Program-made: the position numbers and the translations under genes
Source of the DNA: Chloroflexota bacterium
GTDB taxonomy: Bacteria > Chloroflexota > Anaerolineae > Promineifilales > Promineifilaceae
Assembly: GCA_024275635.1 (NCBI GenBank)
Contig: JAJRYT010000104.1
Coordinates: 1 to 45,319, forward strand
Direction of reading: 5' to 3'
DNA: 45,319 nucleotides
The notes under the pieces: model-generated
Told to the model about the DNA's origin: nothing
Databases searched by the model: none
What the model saw: only the letters and a program-made list of their open reading frames with translations
In this document: piece by piece, positions 35,212 through 43,951 of the stretch
How positions within the stretch are numbered: the stretch's first letter is position 1
How the letters are laid out: the number at the start of each line of letters is the position of its first letter

Positions 35212-37985
35212 TTTAGCTTTTTTAACCTCAATTGAGCCAGGGCGGCCACGCGGCTGCTGGGTGCAATTTCCACCACATGGGCGAAATCGCTGCCGGCGGC
35301 GTCAAACTGCTGCAAACGGCGATAAGCCAAGCCGCGATAGTAAAAGGCCCAGGCGCGGTCCGGTTCCTGCGTCACGGCCGTCGTCATATGCGCCACCGTC
35401 TCGTCCCACTGGTTGCGCCGGTAAAAGATGAGGCCCAGATAGTAATTGGCCCCGGAGCGCTGCGGATTGGTCTGCGTCAGGATAATCAAATCCACAAAAG
35501 CCGCTTCATAATCGCCCCCATCGTAAAAAAGACGGCCGCGCGCGTACAAAGCCGCTTCGTCGCCCGGCCGTAAGTCCAACACGCGGCTGAAATCGGCCAG
35601 CGCGTCAGCGGCGCGTCCATCGTCGCGGGCGATGTAGCCGCGATAGAGGACGGCCGTCGCGTCGCGTCCATCCTGGCGGATAGCGGCGTCAAAATCGGCG
35701 CGGGCCAGATCAACCTGGCTCAAGTGATAGCGGGACAATCCGCGCAGACGGTACGCGCCCGGCCAGTTTGACGACAACTGCAAGGTTTGGCTAAAAGCAA
35801 CAGCGGCCGGGGCATACTGCTGCAAATGGTAGGCGGACAGGCCAAGATAATAATAGGTAGAAGCGGTTTGACGGCCGTTTTGGGCGGCAGCGTCAAAATC
35901 AGCGGCGGCGGCGCGATAACTGCCCGCATGGTAATAGGCCAAACCGCGCTGGTACAACTGGGCGGCTGTCGGCGGCGACAGTTGGAACGCCTGCGTCATC
36001 GCCTCTGCCGCCGTCGTAAACTGTCCTTGCCGGTAAGCGATCAACCCCTGGTAATAAAGCGCGCCAGCGTGGACGGGATCAGCGACCAGCAGTTGATCCA
36101 AATCAGACTGGGCGGCGGCGTAATCGCCGTCGGCGTAAAAGAGGCGGGCGCGGGCGTACAGCACGGCCGTATCGTCGGGGCGCAGTTCCAGAGCGCGGTT
36201 CATATCCGCCAGCGCATCCTGGGGGCGGTTTTGGCGGCGGGCCGTCAGGCCGCGGTAGAGATAGGCGACGGCGTCGGCGTTGTCCTGGGCGATGGCGGCG
36301 TCAAAATCGCTTTGCGCCTGATCGTATTGGCCCAGATGGTAGTAAGCCAGGCCGCGCCGCCGGCGCAGGGCGGGAAAGGGGGCGTTTTGGGCCAACGCCG
36401 CGCTAAAATCGGCCGCCGCCTGATCGAACAAGCCCTGATCGTAGGCGGCTCGTCCGCGATAGTAGAAAACGGCAGGGGTGGCGGCATTGGCTTGCACGGC
36501 CGTTTCCAGGTCATTCATCGCTGCGGCCGGGTCGCCCAACAGGTAAGCCGTCTGGCCGCGCCAGGCATAGAGGCTGGTCAATTGGGGGGCACGGCTCAGG
36601 GCGGCATCGAAATTTGCCAGCGCCAGCTCATAATCACCCAGGCGGTAGGCGGTTCGCCCCTGGAAAGCGTAGCCGTTGGCCGTGTCCAGCCCAGCGGCCA
36701 GAGCAGCGGCAAAATCGGCGCGCGCCGCCGGATAGTCGGCCATCCGGTAATAGGCCAAACCGCGCTGGTACAGTTTGCCAGGGGTGGGCGACGCGCGATC
36801 AAAGGCGGCGGTCATCGCGTCGGACGCCTCGGCGTAGCGGCCCAGATGGTACAACGACAGCCCCAGCCGGTATTGGGCGGAATCGTTGTTCGCAGCCAGG
36901 GGAGCAAAATCGGCGGCGGCCAGATCATATTGGCCTAACTGGTAATAAACGCGGGCGCGCCAGTAACGGCCGTTTTGATGTCCGGCGTCCAATTGCAAAA
37001 CCTCGTTAAAATCAAGCAACGCCGTCTCATACTCGCCCCGGTCGTAATGCACGCGCCCCGCCAGATACCAGCTTGACACGTCGTCCGGCGTCAGGCGGCG
37101 GGCTTCATCCAGGTCTTGCAGCGCGGCGTTTGTCTGCCCCAGATGGGATTGGATGAGGGCGCGGCGGGTGTAGGCGGCGGTGTTTTGCGGCTGTTGTTCA
37201 ATGACCTGGTTCACGTCGTCCAGGGCGGCGGCGTATTCCTGCGCCTGGTATAAAAAGCCGGAGCGATCCCAGTAGGTCTGCGCGTCGCCTGCGCCCAGAG
37301 CCAACGCCTGATCTAGATCGGCGCGGGCCAGCGCAGGCTCTCCCAGAGCAGCGTAGGCGCGGGCGCGCTGCCGGTAGGCGGTCAGGGAAGCGGGGTTTAG
37401 TTCCAGCGCCTGCGTAAAGTCGGCGATGGCCAGATCGTACTGCCCTAAATGGGTGTAAGCCAGGCCACGATTGGTGTAGGCGCGGGTAGAACGGCCGTTG
37501 CTGCGCGCGCCGCGCGTAAAATCAATGATCGCCTGTTGGTAATCCCCCTGCCGGTAATAGGCCAGGCCGCGATCAATGTAAGCGGCCGAGCGTAAAGGGG
37601 AATGGGAAACAGCCACGCTTAAATCAGCAATGGCCGCTGCGTAATCGGCCAGGTGGAGATAGGCGCGCCCCCGGCCAGCCCAGGCGGAAGCGTTGTCCGG
37701 GTTCAGCGCCAGCGCCGCGTCAAAATCGGTAATGGCGGTTTCGTTTTTCTCCAGGCGTAGCGACGCCCAGCCACGCCCAGTGAGCGCATCGCCGTCGTCG
37801 GGGCGGGAAGCCAATCCATCGCTAAAAGCGGTTTGCGCGGCGGCCCAATCGGCAGCGCGCAGGGCGGCATAGCCATCGGCAAAGTAAGCGGTCGCGCTGC
37901 GCGTAGCGGGACGGGGCGCGGCACAGGCAGCCAGCAGCAGGGCGATAAGGGGCAGCCAGATTGTGCGGCGGGGGTGAAGGTTCAT
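35208..37985 (-). CDS. Large TPR-repeat lipoprotein
   Basis: 925 residues made almost wholly of 34-residue tetratricopeptide repeats, about 26 of them, with the usual pattern (RGLAYYRQGDYQQAIIDF and variants). The signal ends in a lipobox, LLLAACAAP, so it is a membrane-anchored, outward-facing helical solenoid. TPR proteins serve as protein or polymer guides in exopolysaccharide secretion (for example BcsC and AlgK), and the coupled BcsB-like gene downstream supports such a role. A 17-heptad repeat array ends 4 bases before the ATG and supplies the only GGA near the start. The repeated codons create a long but spurious open frame on the other strand. Confidence 0.88.
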   Translation of the reverse strand: MNLHPRRTIWLPLIALLLAACAAPRPATRSATAYFADGYAALRAADWAAAQTAFSDGLASRPDDGDALTGRGWASLRLEKNETAITDFDAALALNPDNASAWAGRGRAYLHLADYAAAIADLSVAVSHSPLRSAAYIDRGLAYYRQGDYQQAIIDFTRGARSNGRSTRAYTNRGLAYTHLGQYDLAIADFTQALELNPASLTAYRQRARAYAALGEPALARADLDQALALGAGDAQTYWDRSGFLYQAQEYAAALDDVNQVIEQQPQNTAAYTRRALIQSHLGQTNAALQDLDEARRLTPDDVSSWYLAGRVHYDRGEYETALLDFNEVLQLDAGHQNGRYWRARVYYQLGQYDLAAADFAPLAANNDSAQYRLGLSLYHLGRYAEASDAMTAAFDRASPTPGKLYQRGLAYYRMADYPAARADFAAALAAGLDTANGYAFQGRTAYRLGDYELALANFDAALSRAPQLTSLYAWRGQTAYLLGDPAAAMNDLETAVQANAATPAVFYYRGRAAYDQGLFDQAAADFSAALAQNAPFPALRRRRGLAYYHLGQYDQAQSDFDAAIAQDNADAVAYLYRGLTARRQNRPQDALADMNRALELRPDDTAVLYARARLFYADGDYAAAQSDLDQLLVADPVHAGALYYQGLIAYRQGQFTTAAEAMTQAFQLSPPTAAQLYQRGLAYYHAGSYRAAAADFDAAAQNGRQTASTYYYLGLSAYHLQQYAPAAVAFSQTLQLSSNWPGAYRLRGLSRYHLSQVDLARADFDAAIRQDGRDATAVLYRGYIARDDGRAADALADFSRVLDLRPGDEAALYARGRLFYDGGDYEAAFVDLIILTQTNPQRSGANYYLGLIFYRRNQWDETVAHMTTAVTQEPDRAWAFYYRGLAYRRLQQFDAAGSDFAHVVEIAPSSRVAALAQLRLKKLK

Positions 37986-37989
37986 TTGG

Positions 37990-38155
37990 TTCCGTGTTCC
38001 ATATTCCGTAATCCGTGTTCCGTAATCCGTAATCCGTGTTCCGTAATCCGTAATCCGTGTTCCGTAATCCGTGTTCCGTAATCCGTGTTCCGTAATCCGT
38101 AATCCGTGTTCGGTTTACGGATTACGGTTTACGGTTTACGGTTTACGGACAACGG
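37990..38155. repeat. TTCCGTA/ATCCGTG heptad array with inverted tail
   Basis: Seventeen contiguous heptamers ((T/A)TCCGT(A/G), one TTCCATA) occupy 37990-38108. Six inverted heptamers (TTTACGG/ATTACGG type) follow at 38114-38155. The array fills the gap between the hydrolase stop (38160) and the TPR lipoprotein ATG. It uses the same word as the pgsB-pgsC array. Confidence 0.88.
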
Positions 38156-38159
38156 ATAA

Positions 38160-39434
38160 TTACGAGCATTGCCTTAACGTGATCACTTCGCCCAGCGTTA
38201 GCGATAACCGGTCGGTTACGCGACCGCTGGCAGAGACGATGCGCGGCGGTAAATTGGGGTCGCTCTGCGCGGTGATGGTGTTGACGGGCAACAGATGCGG
38301 CTGCCCCTGAGCGTAGATCGCTTGTCCAACGTCCCAACCGGCCTGCGCCAGATCGTCCGGGGAAAGCCAGAGATGACGGCCGCTGTCAGGGCGCGCCGCA
38401 CCCAGAACGTAGCTGTTATGAGCAGTGCGGGCAGGCTGCGCAGCGACAGCCGTCAGACGGCCAACGGCGATGCGATTGTTGATGTCGGCGCTGATTTGGC
38501 GGCGCAGCCGGGCGGGAACGGCAATTTGCCCCGGCTGGACGGTGTGGGAGGGGGCGATGACGCTGCGTAATTCTTCCAGGCCATTCTGCAGGAGAACGGC
38601 GTCGCCATCCAGCGCGTCCAGCTTATTCAGTTCGTCCGGGTGGACGATGGCAATGTTTCGGCTAACGCAGGCAGCGGGGGCGGCGACGATTTTCAGTGTG
38701 CGGGGGGAGACGGCCGTTTGTCTGACGGTTAATTGGGGCAGGCGGTCGCCCTCATCGGGCAGCGGGGCGAAGGCGTCCAGGATAACGGCGGCGAAAACGT
38801 CAGCCAGGGCGTTGATGTAAGCAGGCTTCTTTGCCTGGGGGCCAGTGCGCATGGCGGCGTTGAGTTCGATGTGCAGGCCGTACCATTTCAGCCCAGCCAG
38901 ACTGCGGGCGCGGCGGATTTTTTGGAAGGTGAAGGTGTTGGTGGCCGTTTTTTCGACGTTGCGATCCAGCGGGTAGACGCCGACGGACGGCCGCCGCCCC
39001 AGCCGTCCGGCTAGAGCGGCCGGCATCTGCTGTTTGAGGCGTGCGAGCCGCTCCAGATAGGGCGCGTCGGCGGCCGAATGGGGGTCCAGGTCAAAGCCGG
39101 TGGTTATTTCCACGTCGTACTGCCCGGAAACGTGACCGTGGATTTCAATGATGAGGGACGGCCGTTGGCGGAACATCTCGTTTTGGTAGCGCAAGGCATG
39201 GGAGCGCACCAGACGGGAAAGCTGCAATGGGTTTTTATTAACATCTACCGTGCGCCGTAAATCGCTGACGACGACGGCGCGCGCGCCCAGTCGCTGCGCC
39301 AGCGCCAGGGCGATGGGGCCAGCGCCACGGTCAGCAGCCACGTTAGGGCGCGTGCCGTGATGGGGGGCGCCCACAACGATAGGCTGGCTGCCGGGGACGA
39401 TTTGGAAGTGATCGGAAAGGGTGAATATGCTCAT
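38160..39434 (-). CDS. N-formylglutamate amidohydrolase-like protein
   Basis: Residues 1-230 resemble the N-formylglutamate amidohydrolase family of zinc hydrolases: VVGAPHHGTRPNVAADRGAG, VVSDLRRTVDVNKNP, SLIIEIHGHVSG and LHIELNAAMR contain the likely metal and substrate residues. The C-terminal 170 residues (starting near LKIVAAPAACVSRN) look like a double-psi beta-barrel type domain, which I cannot name firmly. No signal peptide is evident with the ATG at 39434. The frame extends upstream only through a heptad repeat. Its place ahead of the TPR-BcsB-Pgs genes suggests action on glutamyl amide bonds of the polymer or its precursor. That is inference; histidine-pathway N-formylglutamate hydrolysis is an alternative. 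Confidence 0.65.
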   Translation of the reverse strand: MSIFTLSDHFQIVPGSQPIVVGAPHHGTRPNVAADRGAGPIALALAQRLGARAVVVSDLRRTVDVNKNPLQLSRLVRSHALRYQNEMFRQRPSLIIEIHGHVSGQYDVEITTGFDLDPHSAADAPYLERLARLKQQMPAALAGRLGRRPSVGVYPLDRNVEKTATNTFTFQKIRRARSLAGLKWYGLHIELNAAMRTGPQAKKPAYINALADVFAAVILDAFAPLPDEGDRLPQLTVRQTAVSPRTLKIVAAPAACVSRNIAIVHPDELNKLDALDGDAVLLQNGLEELRSVIAPSHTVQPGQIAVPARLRRQISADINNRIAVGRLTAVAAQPARTAHNSYVLGAARPDSGRHLWLSPDDLAQAGWDVGQAIYAQGQPHLLPVNTITAQSDPNLPPRIVSASGRVTDRLSLTLGEVITLRQCS

Positions 39435-39436
39435 TG

Positions 39437-39520
39437 GAATATTGATGTTCGATAATTGATGACTAAAGACTGAAGATTGATGATTGGCCAATCATCAATC
39501 TTCGATCTTTAATCTTTCCA
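39437..39520. repeat. GATTGAT word repeat, loopless inverted arms
   Basis: Arms 39465-39487 and 39488-39510 are adjacent inverted copies matching at 21 of 23 positions, centred on TTGGCCAA. The element fills the gap between the YVTN protein stop (39521) and the hydrolase ATG (39434). Confidence 0.8.
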
Positions 39521-42220
39521 TTACTTGATAATAATTGGTAAGAAGACACGCTGGGAATCTACGGTAATGTAGCGCGGAGTGTTGACGGTGTAGCTGCCGT
39601 TGACGTTGCTGACGGTGAGGCGGGCCTCGTAGACGCCGGGGGCGGCGTAGGTGTGGCTGACGACAGGGCCGGCGCTGGCTGTGCCGCCATCGCCAAAATC
39701 CCAGGCCCAGGCAGTGACGGTTCCGGTGGTAACGGCCGTAAATTGCACGGCTAAGGGGGCAAAACCTGCTGCTACATCGGCTGAAAAGTTGGCTGTGGGC
39801 GCGCCGGGGGGCGGGTTGATGGTAATGTAAGCCGCTTTGCTGGCGGCGGCTGTGCCGCCTGTCCCGGTCACTTCCAACGTAACGCCGTAGCTGCCGGCGC
39901 TGTTGTAAGTATGGCTGGGGTTGGCGGTGACGGCCGTGCCGCCGTCGCCAAAGCTCCAGAGGTAACTGTCGGCCAGGCCGGTAACGCTGCTAGTAAACTG
40001 CGCCGTCAGGCCGATGCTGCCACTGCGCGGCGCGGCCACAAAATCAACGATGGGCGCAGCCGCCGACAAAACGGAGACGGACGCGCCGGCGTAGTTGGCG
40101 ACGAAGAGGGTGTCGGCGGCCGGGTTGTAGCCAATCGCGCGCGGTTCGGCCCCCACGCCGTAAGTTTCTATAACCTGAGCGCCGGAAATGGCGCTGACGG
40201 TGTTGGACAGGGAGTTGGCGACGAAGAGCCGGTCGCTGCTGTCAACCGATACCCCCTTGGGGCCGCTGCCGACGGGAACGGTGGCGATGACGGCCGTGCC
40301 ATCAATGACCGATATGCTGTTACCGGCATAATTGGACACGTATACCTTGCCAGCCCCATCTACGGCCATGTATTCCGGCTGCGCGCCGACGGCGACATCG
40401 GCCAATTTCGTGAAGCCGTTAAAAACGCTCACCGTATTGTCGCCCCGATTGCTGACGTACATGTACTGGTTAGTTGGATTGTAAAGAACGAAGCGTGGTT
40501 CCAGACCTGGGGCCAGTGTCTGGATAACCGTCAGACCGTTCAAGACCTGCACGGTGTTGCCATAGGCGTTGACGACGTAAGCGTATTGGGTTCCGGGATC
40601 GATGGCGATGCGGCGCGGGTTCTTATCTACGGTCACACTGCCTAGAGGGATGGTTCCGCTGATGACGCTAACGGTGTCGCTGAACCAGTTGGCGACGTAA
40701 ATGAGGTTGTTGGCGCTGTCTACGGCCGTGTACAAAGGCCCGTTATCCACTTTGATGGTGGCGACAGGCTGGTTGCTGCCGTCAATTACCGTCACCGAGT
40801 CGCTGTCAATGTTGGGCACGTAAACGTAGCCGGTGGTTGGATTGATGCCGACGCGGCGCGGGTTATGGCCGACGGGGATTTCGGCCGTTAGCGTTGTTCC
40901 ATCATAAACGCGCACCACGTTGCCGCCGCGCATGGGGATGTAGGCACGGCCGTTCGTGGGATGAATGGTCACGTCGGCCGGGTAATATTGGGGCGGGATG
41001 GTGGCGACGTTCGCCAGGTTGTTGATGATGGAGATGGAATTGCCGCCGCGATTGCCCACGTACACGTTGCCGTTGGTGGGATGAATTTGAATCGCCTGCG
41101 GGCCGTCGCCGACGTTAATCACGCTGGGCGTGGCGTAGGTGACGGTGTACTGGCTGCCATCCAGGATGGAGATCGTATCGCTGTAGGCGTTGGCGACGTA
41201 GACGTAATGCGTCACCGGGTCTACGCGCACGCGGCGGGGGTAATTGCCCACTTTGAAATAGCTCTGCGGCAGCGTGCGGCCGGAATGGCGCAGCGCGTTC
41301 AAGCTGTCGCCGCCGGTGTTGAGGACATAGGCGTTGTCGTTGCCGATATCGGCGGTGATGGCGGTGGGACGGGTGTTGACGGTGATGGTACGTTTAATGG
41401 TTCGCGTGGCGCTGTCAATAATGGTGACGCCGTTGTCGGTGGCAGTGGCGACGTAAACGTAGCCGGTGTTGGGGTTGAAGGTGATGTCGGTGGGCCGGAC
41501 GCCGGTGGGCAGCGTCCCCTGCGCAACGGTTCCGGCGCTGCCGCCGATGATGGTCACGCTGTCGCTCAACAGGTTGGTGACGTACACGTCGCCATAATTG
41601 GGAGAGGCGGCCTGGGTGTTGACGATGATGACGCTGGGATGGTTGCCGGTGGGAACGGTGGCGATGACGGACAGGCCATCAATGACGGACACGGTATCGC
41701 TGACGGTGTCGGCAACGTAGATGTAGTTGTTTTTGGGGTTGTAAGCCAGGTTGGCCGGCCGGTTGCCCACGGGAATGTCGCCGACTTTAGTCAGGCCATT
41801 GATGGCGCTGACGGTATCATCGTTTTTGTTGGCGACGTAGACGAGATGGTTGCCCGCGTTGTAGGCGATACCTAAGGGATTGGCCCCCACAGGCACGCGG
41901 GCGATGATGCTCTGCCCGTCAATCACGGAAACGTCGCTGGTGTTGTTGTTGGTGACGTAAACGTAGCCGTTGAAGGCGTTGTAGGTCATGGCGTAGGGTT
42001 CCAGGCCGGATTCGTTGGGCAGGGAGAGGGTGGCGATGGAACGGGAGTTGGAGACGGCCGTTCCCACCTGGGGCGTGTTTGGGGCCTGGCTGCGGGCTGC
42101 GCCAGCCAGGCCGGTGACGCGGGCCAGCAGCAAAGCGACCATGCTCAAACCGAGTAAGGCGGCGATGACCAGGCCGGTGAAGCGCTGGCTTTGGGGTGAG
42201 GCGGGGGTGGATTCTAACAT
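39521..42220 (-). CDS. YVTN beta-propeller and PKD-domain surface protein
   Basis: 899 residues. After an N-terminal membrane or signal segment (FTGLVIAALLGLSMVALLLA) there are sixteen YVTN-type repeats (for example YVYVTNNNTSDVSVIDG), each of about 42 residues, enough for two seven- or eight-bladed propellers. Two PKD domains follow (LWSFGDGGTAV...HTYNSAGSYGVTLEV and WAWDFGDGGTA...HTYAAPGVYEARLTV). The chain ends in VFLPIIIK, like two other secreted proteins in the window. AGGAG is 6 bases before the ATG. The likely role is adhesion or binding at the cell surface; no enzyme motif was seen. The repeats produce a 304-codon spurious frame on the other strand. Confidence 0.9.
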   Translation of the reverse strand: MLESTPASPQSQRFTGLVIAALLGLSMVALLLARVTGLAGAARSQAPNTPQVGTAVSNSRSIATLSLPNESGLEPYAMTYNAFNGYVYVTNNNTSDVSVIDGQSIIARVPVGANPLGIAYNAGNHLVYVANKNDDTVSAINGLTKVGDIPVGNRPANLAYNPKNNYIYVADTVSDTVSVIDGLSVIATVPTGNHPSVIIVNTQAASPNYGDVYVTNLLSDSVTIIGGSAGTVAQGTLPTGVRPTDITFNPNTGYVYVATATDNGVTIIDSATRTIKRTITVNTRPTAITADIGNDNAYVLNTGGDSLNALRHSGRTLPQSYFKVGNYPRRVRVDPVTHYVYVANAYSDTISILDGSQYTVTYATPSVINVGDGPQAIQIHPTNGNVYVGNRGGNSISIINNLANVATIPPQYYPADVTIHPTNGRAYIPMRGGNVVRVYDGTTLTAEIPVGHNPRRVGINPTTGYVYVPNIDSDSVTVIDGSNQPVATIKVDNGPLYTAVDSANNLIYVANWFSDTVSVISGTIPLGSVTVDKNPRRIAIDPGTQYAYVVNAYGNTVQVLNGLTVIQTLAPGLEPRFVLYNPTNQYMYVSNRGDNTVSVFNGFTKLADVAVGAQPEYMAVDGAGKVYVSNYAGNSISVIDGTAVIATVPVGSGPKGVSVDSSDRLFVANSLSNTVSAISGAQVIETYGVGAEPRAIGYNPAADTLFVANYAGASVSVLSAAAPIVDFVAAPRSGSIGLTAQFTSSVTGLADSYLWSFGDGGTAVTANPSHTYNSAGSYGVTLEVTGTGGTAAASKAAYITINPPPGAPTANFSADVAAGFAPLAVQFTAVTTGTVTAWAWDFGDGGTASAGPVVSHTYAAPGVYEARLTVSNVNGSYTVNTPRYITVDSQRVFLPIIIK

Positions 42221-42314
42221 CAATATCTCCTAATGAAAATGATGAATTATGAAGGATGAATTATGAATTTTTCATCCATGACGGTTGATGCAGTCGGCGA
42301 CGTTCCCTTTGTTG

Positions 42315-43667
42315 TCATTTGGCGATGAGTGGTAAAAACAGGCGTGTTTGAGCGCGGGCCGAATTGGAGAGCAGCGAGAGATTGCCTTCCGTATCGGTTG
42401 CACGCAGCGCAAAATAAACTGGCTCTGAAAAGGGGCCGGGAATAATCCAGCTTTGGCGACCGCTGCCGGGAATAGGCGCGGGGGGGCTGCTCAGCGGCGT
42501 GGCATTGATGTCCCAGACGAAGCTGTTGATTGGCTCGTTGCTGCTGCGGATGTCGTAGGCGGCGGCCTGGCTTACAAATCCGCTGTCGCCGGGAGCGGTC
42601 CACCTTAGCTCGACGCTGCCATCGCTGCGAGAGAGGGCCAGGAGGTCGGTAACTTGGCCGGGGGGGGTGAGATCGTCGGCAACGGCCGTCACCGTATTTA
42701 TATGTCCTGCCAAATCTTCTACTTCGGCCGTCACCGTAAAAGCGTCCTGCCCGGACAGATTGTAGAAGTTGGCCGTTAACTGGTAGGTCTGGGTGGCTGT
42801 GCTGAAATGGGAGGGTCGCAGTTGGATGCCGTCTTTATCCAGCGTGTCGTCACCGGTGTGCAGGCGCTGGTTGAAATCAACAAACTGGTTGTCTAACAGC
42901 GCGCCGCTGGCCCGGTCGTAAAGCCGGACGCGAATTTGGTTGACATCCAGTTCGGCGCGCGTGGCTGTAATGAGCAGGGAAACGGTGGGGCTGTACACGG
43001 GATCGCTTTGTAGATTGGTAATAGCGATGGTGGGCGCGGTCAGATCGGGGCGCGGCAGGTAGCCCAATGGATTGCGGGTCGAAGTGGGGTAACTGCTGGC
43101 CGACAGTCGAATCTCAAAGTGCAGGTGCATAAACTCTGTGGTACCGGTGTTGCCCACTTCGCCAATCACCTGCCCCTGGGTAACAGTGTCGTTCACGTTC
43201 ACGGCCGTGGCGCTGAGGTGCAAATAAGCCGAATACAGGTTCAAGCTGGGGTGATAAACGAGAACAGTCAGGCCGGAACTGGTCGAGAGCCAGCCCCGTT
43301 TGGTCACAATGCCGTCGGCTACGGCGTAAACGGGCGTCCCTTGGGGAGCGGCGATGTCCAGGCCGGGATGGTAATCGTAGCGGTTCTGGGAGGCCTGCCA
43401 GCGCGGGCCAAAGGGGGAGGATATGCGATCCGTATCGGGCGCGCTGCTGCCGGAAAGGGGCCAGATGAGGGCATTGACGGCCGTAAACTGAGCGGGGTGG
43501 CTGACGGCCGTGCCAGGGTTGCCGCCAGACAGACGAAAAGCAGTGCGGCCCATTAGCCACGGGGATTGATTTGCATAGGCGCTGGATGCCAGAGGCGTGA
43601 AGGCAATCAGGGCCAGCATGGCTGCTATCAAGCCGCTTAGCATGAAATTCTTTAATTGTTTAAGCAC
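42315..43667 (-). CDS. Secreted M23-family metallopeptidase
   Basis: Peptidoglycan-type endopeptidase of the LytM/M23 group. A signal peptide (LSGLIAAMLALIAFTPLASSAYA) precedes the catalytic domain with zinc ligands His100 and Asp104 (YHPGLDIAAPQGTPV) and His183 in MHLHFEIR; His150 (YLHLS) is also present. The C-terminal 230 residues are Ig/fibronectin-like beta domains ending in the motif RLFLPLIAK. The start is GTG at 43667 with GGAGAAACGA upstream. It is 94 bp upstream of the YVTN protein gene on the same strand, so the two may be co-transcribed. Confidence 0.92.
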   Translation of the reverse strand: MLKQLKNFMLSGLIAAMLALIAFTPLASSAYANQSPWLMGRTAFRLSGGNPGTAVSHPAQFTAVNALIWPLSGSSAPDTDRISSPFGPRWQASQNRYDYHPGLDIAAPQGTPVYAVADGIVTKRGWLSTSSGLTVLVYHPSLNLYSAYLHLSATAVNVNDTVTQGQVIGEVGNTGTTEFMHLHFEIRLSASSYPTSTRNPLGYLPRPDLTAPTIAITNLQSDPVYSPTVSLLITATRAELDVNQIRVRLYDRASGALLDNQFVDFNQRLHTGDDTLDKDGIQLRPSHFSTATQTYQLTANFYNLSGQDAFTVTAEVEDLAGHINTVTAVADDLTPPGQVTDLLALSRSDGSVELRWTAPGDSGFVSQAAAYDIRSSNEPINSFVWDINATPLSSPPAPIPGSGRQSWIIPGPFSEPVYFALRATDTEGNLSLLSNSARAQTRLFLPLIAK

Positions 43668-43916
43668 TCGTTTCTCCGGCTCTGGTCATCAAAAGATGAG
43701 GGTTTTGTCACTTATCCAAGTCGGGGGATCAGACAAAGGGCTTTCTGTCCGATGCTTCCTTTAGTGTAGTCTTGAAATGAAGGAAAAAGTAACGGGGTGA
43801 AATAGGGAATATAAGGAATATGGGGAAAGTTTGGATGGATTACAAGTTGGAAACGGCCGTTCCCCCCGCAACTTTCCCCCACACACTTACGTAAACCTCC
43901 ATAGCAAACATAAATC
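43668..43916. other. Divergent intergenic region
   Basis: This 249-base gap separates the M23 gene (leftward) from the ThiF-type gene (rightward). It contains one ACGGCCGT copy at about 43853 and A/G-rich word repetition (GGAATAT) at about 43805-43825. I could not identify a convincing promoter, and no short gene is supported. Confidence 0.4.
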
Positions 43917-43940
43917 ACGTTTTACGTTTGACGTTTCACG
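43917..43940. repeat. ACGTTTx heptad repeat before thiF-like gene
   Basis: Three heptamers ACGTTTT, ACGTTTG, ACGTTTC plus ACG end immediately before CAGGAG, the ribosome binding site of the E1-like gene. Confidence 0.65.
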
Positions 43941-43951
43941 CAGGAGTTTTT

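Noticed and set aside
35787-36938. 383-codon plus-strand frame opposite the TPR lipoprotein
   Set aside because: Repetitive TPR codons keep the other strand open; it has no domain or ribosome binding site.
40961-41875. 304-codon plus-strand frame opposite the YVTN protein
   Set aside because: It is a shadow of the repeated beta-propeller codons on the minus strand.
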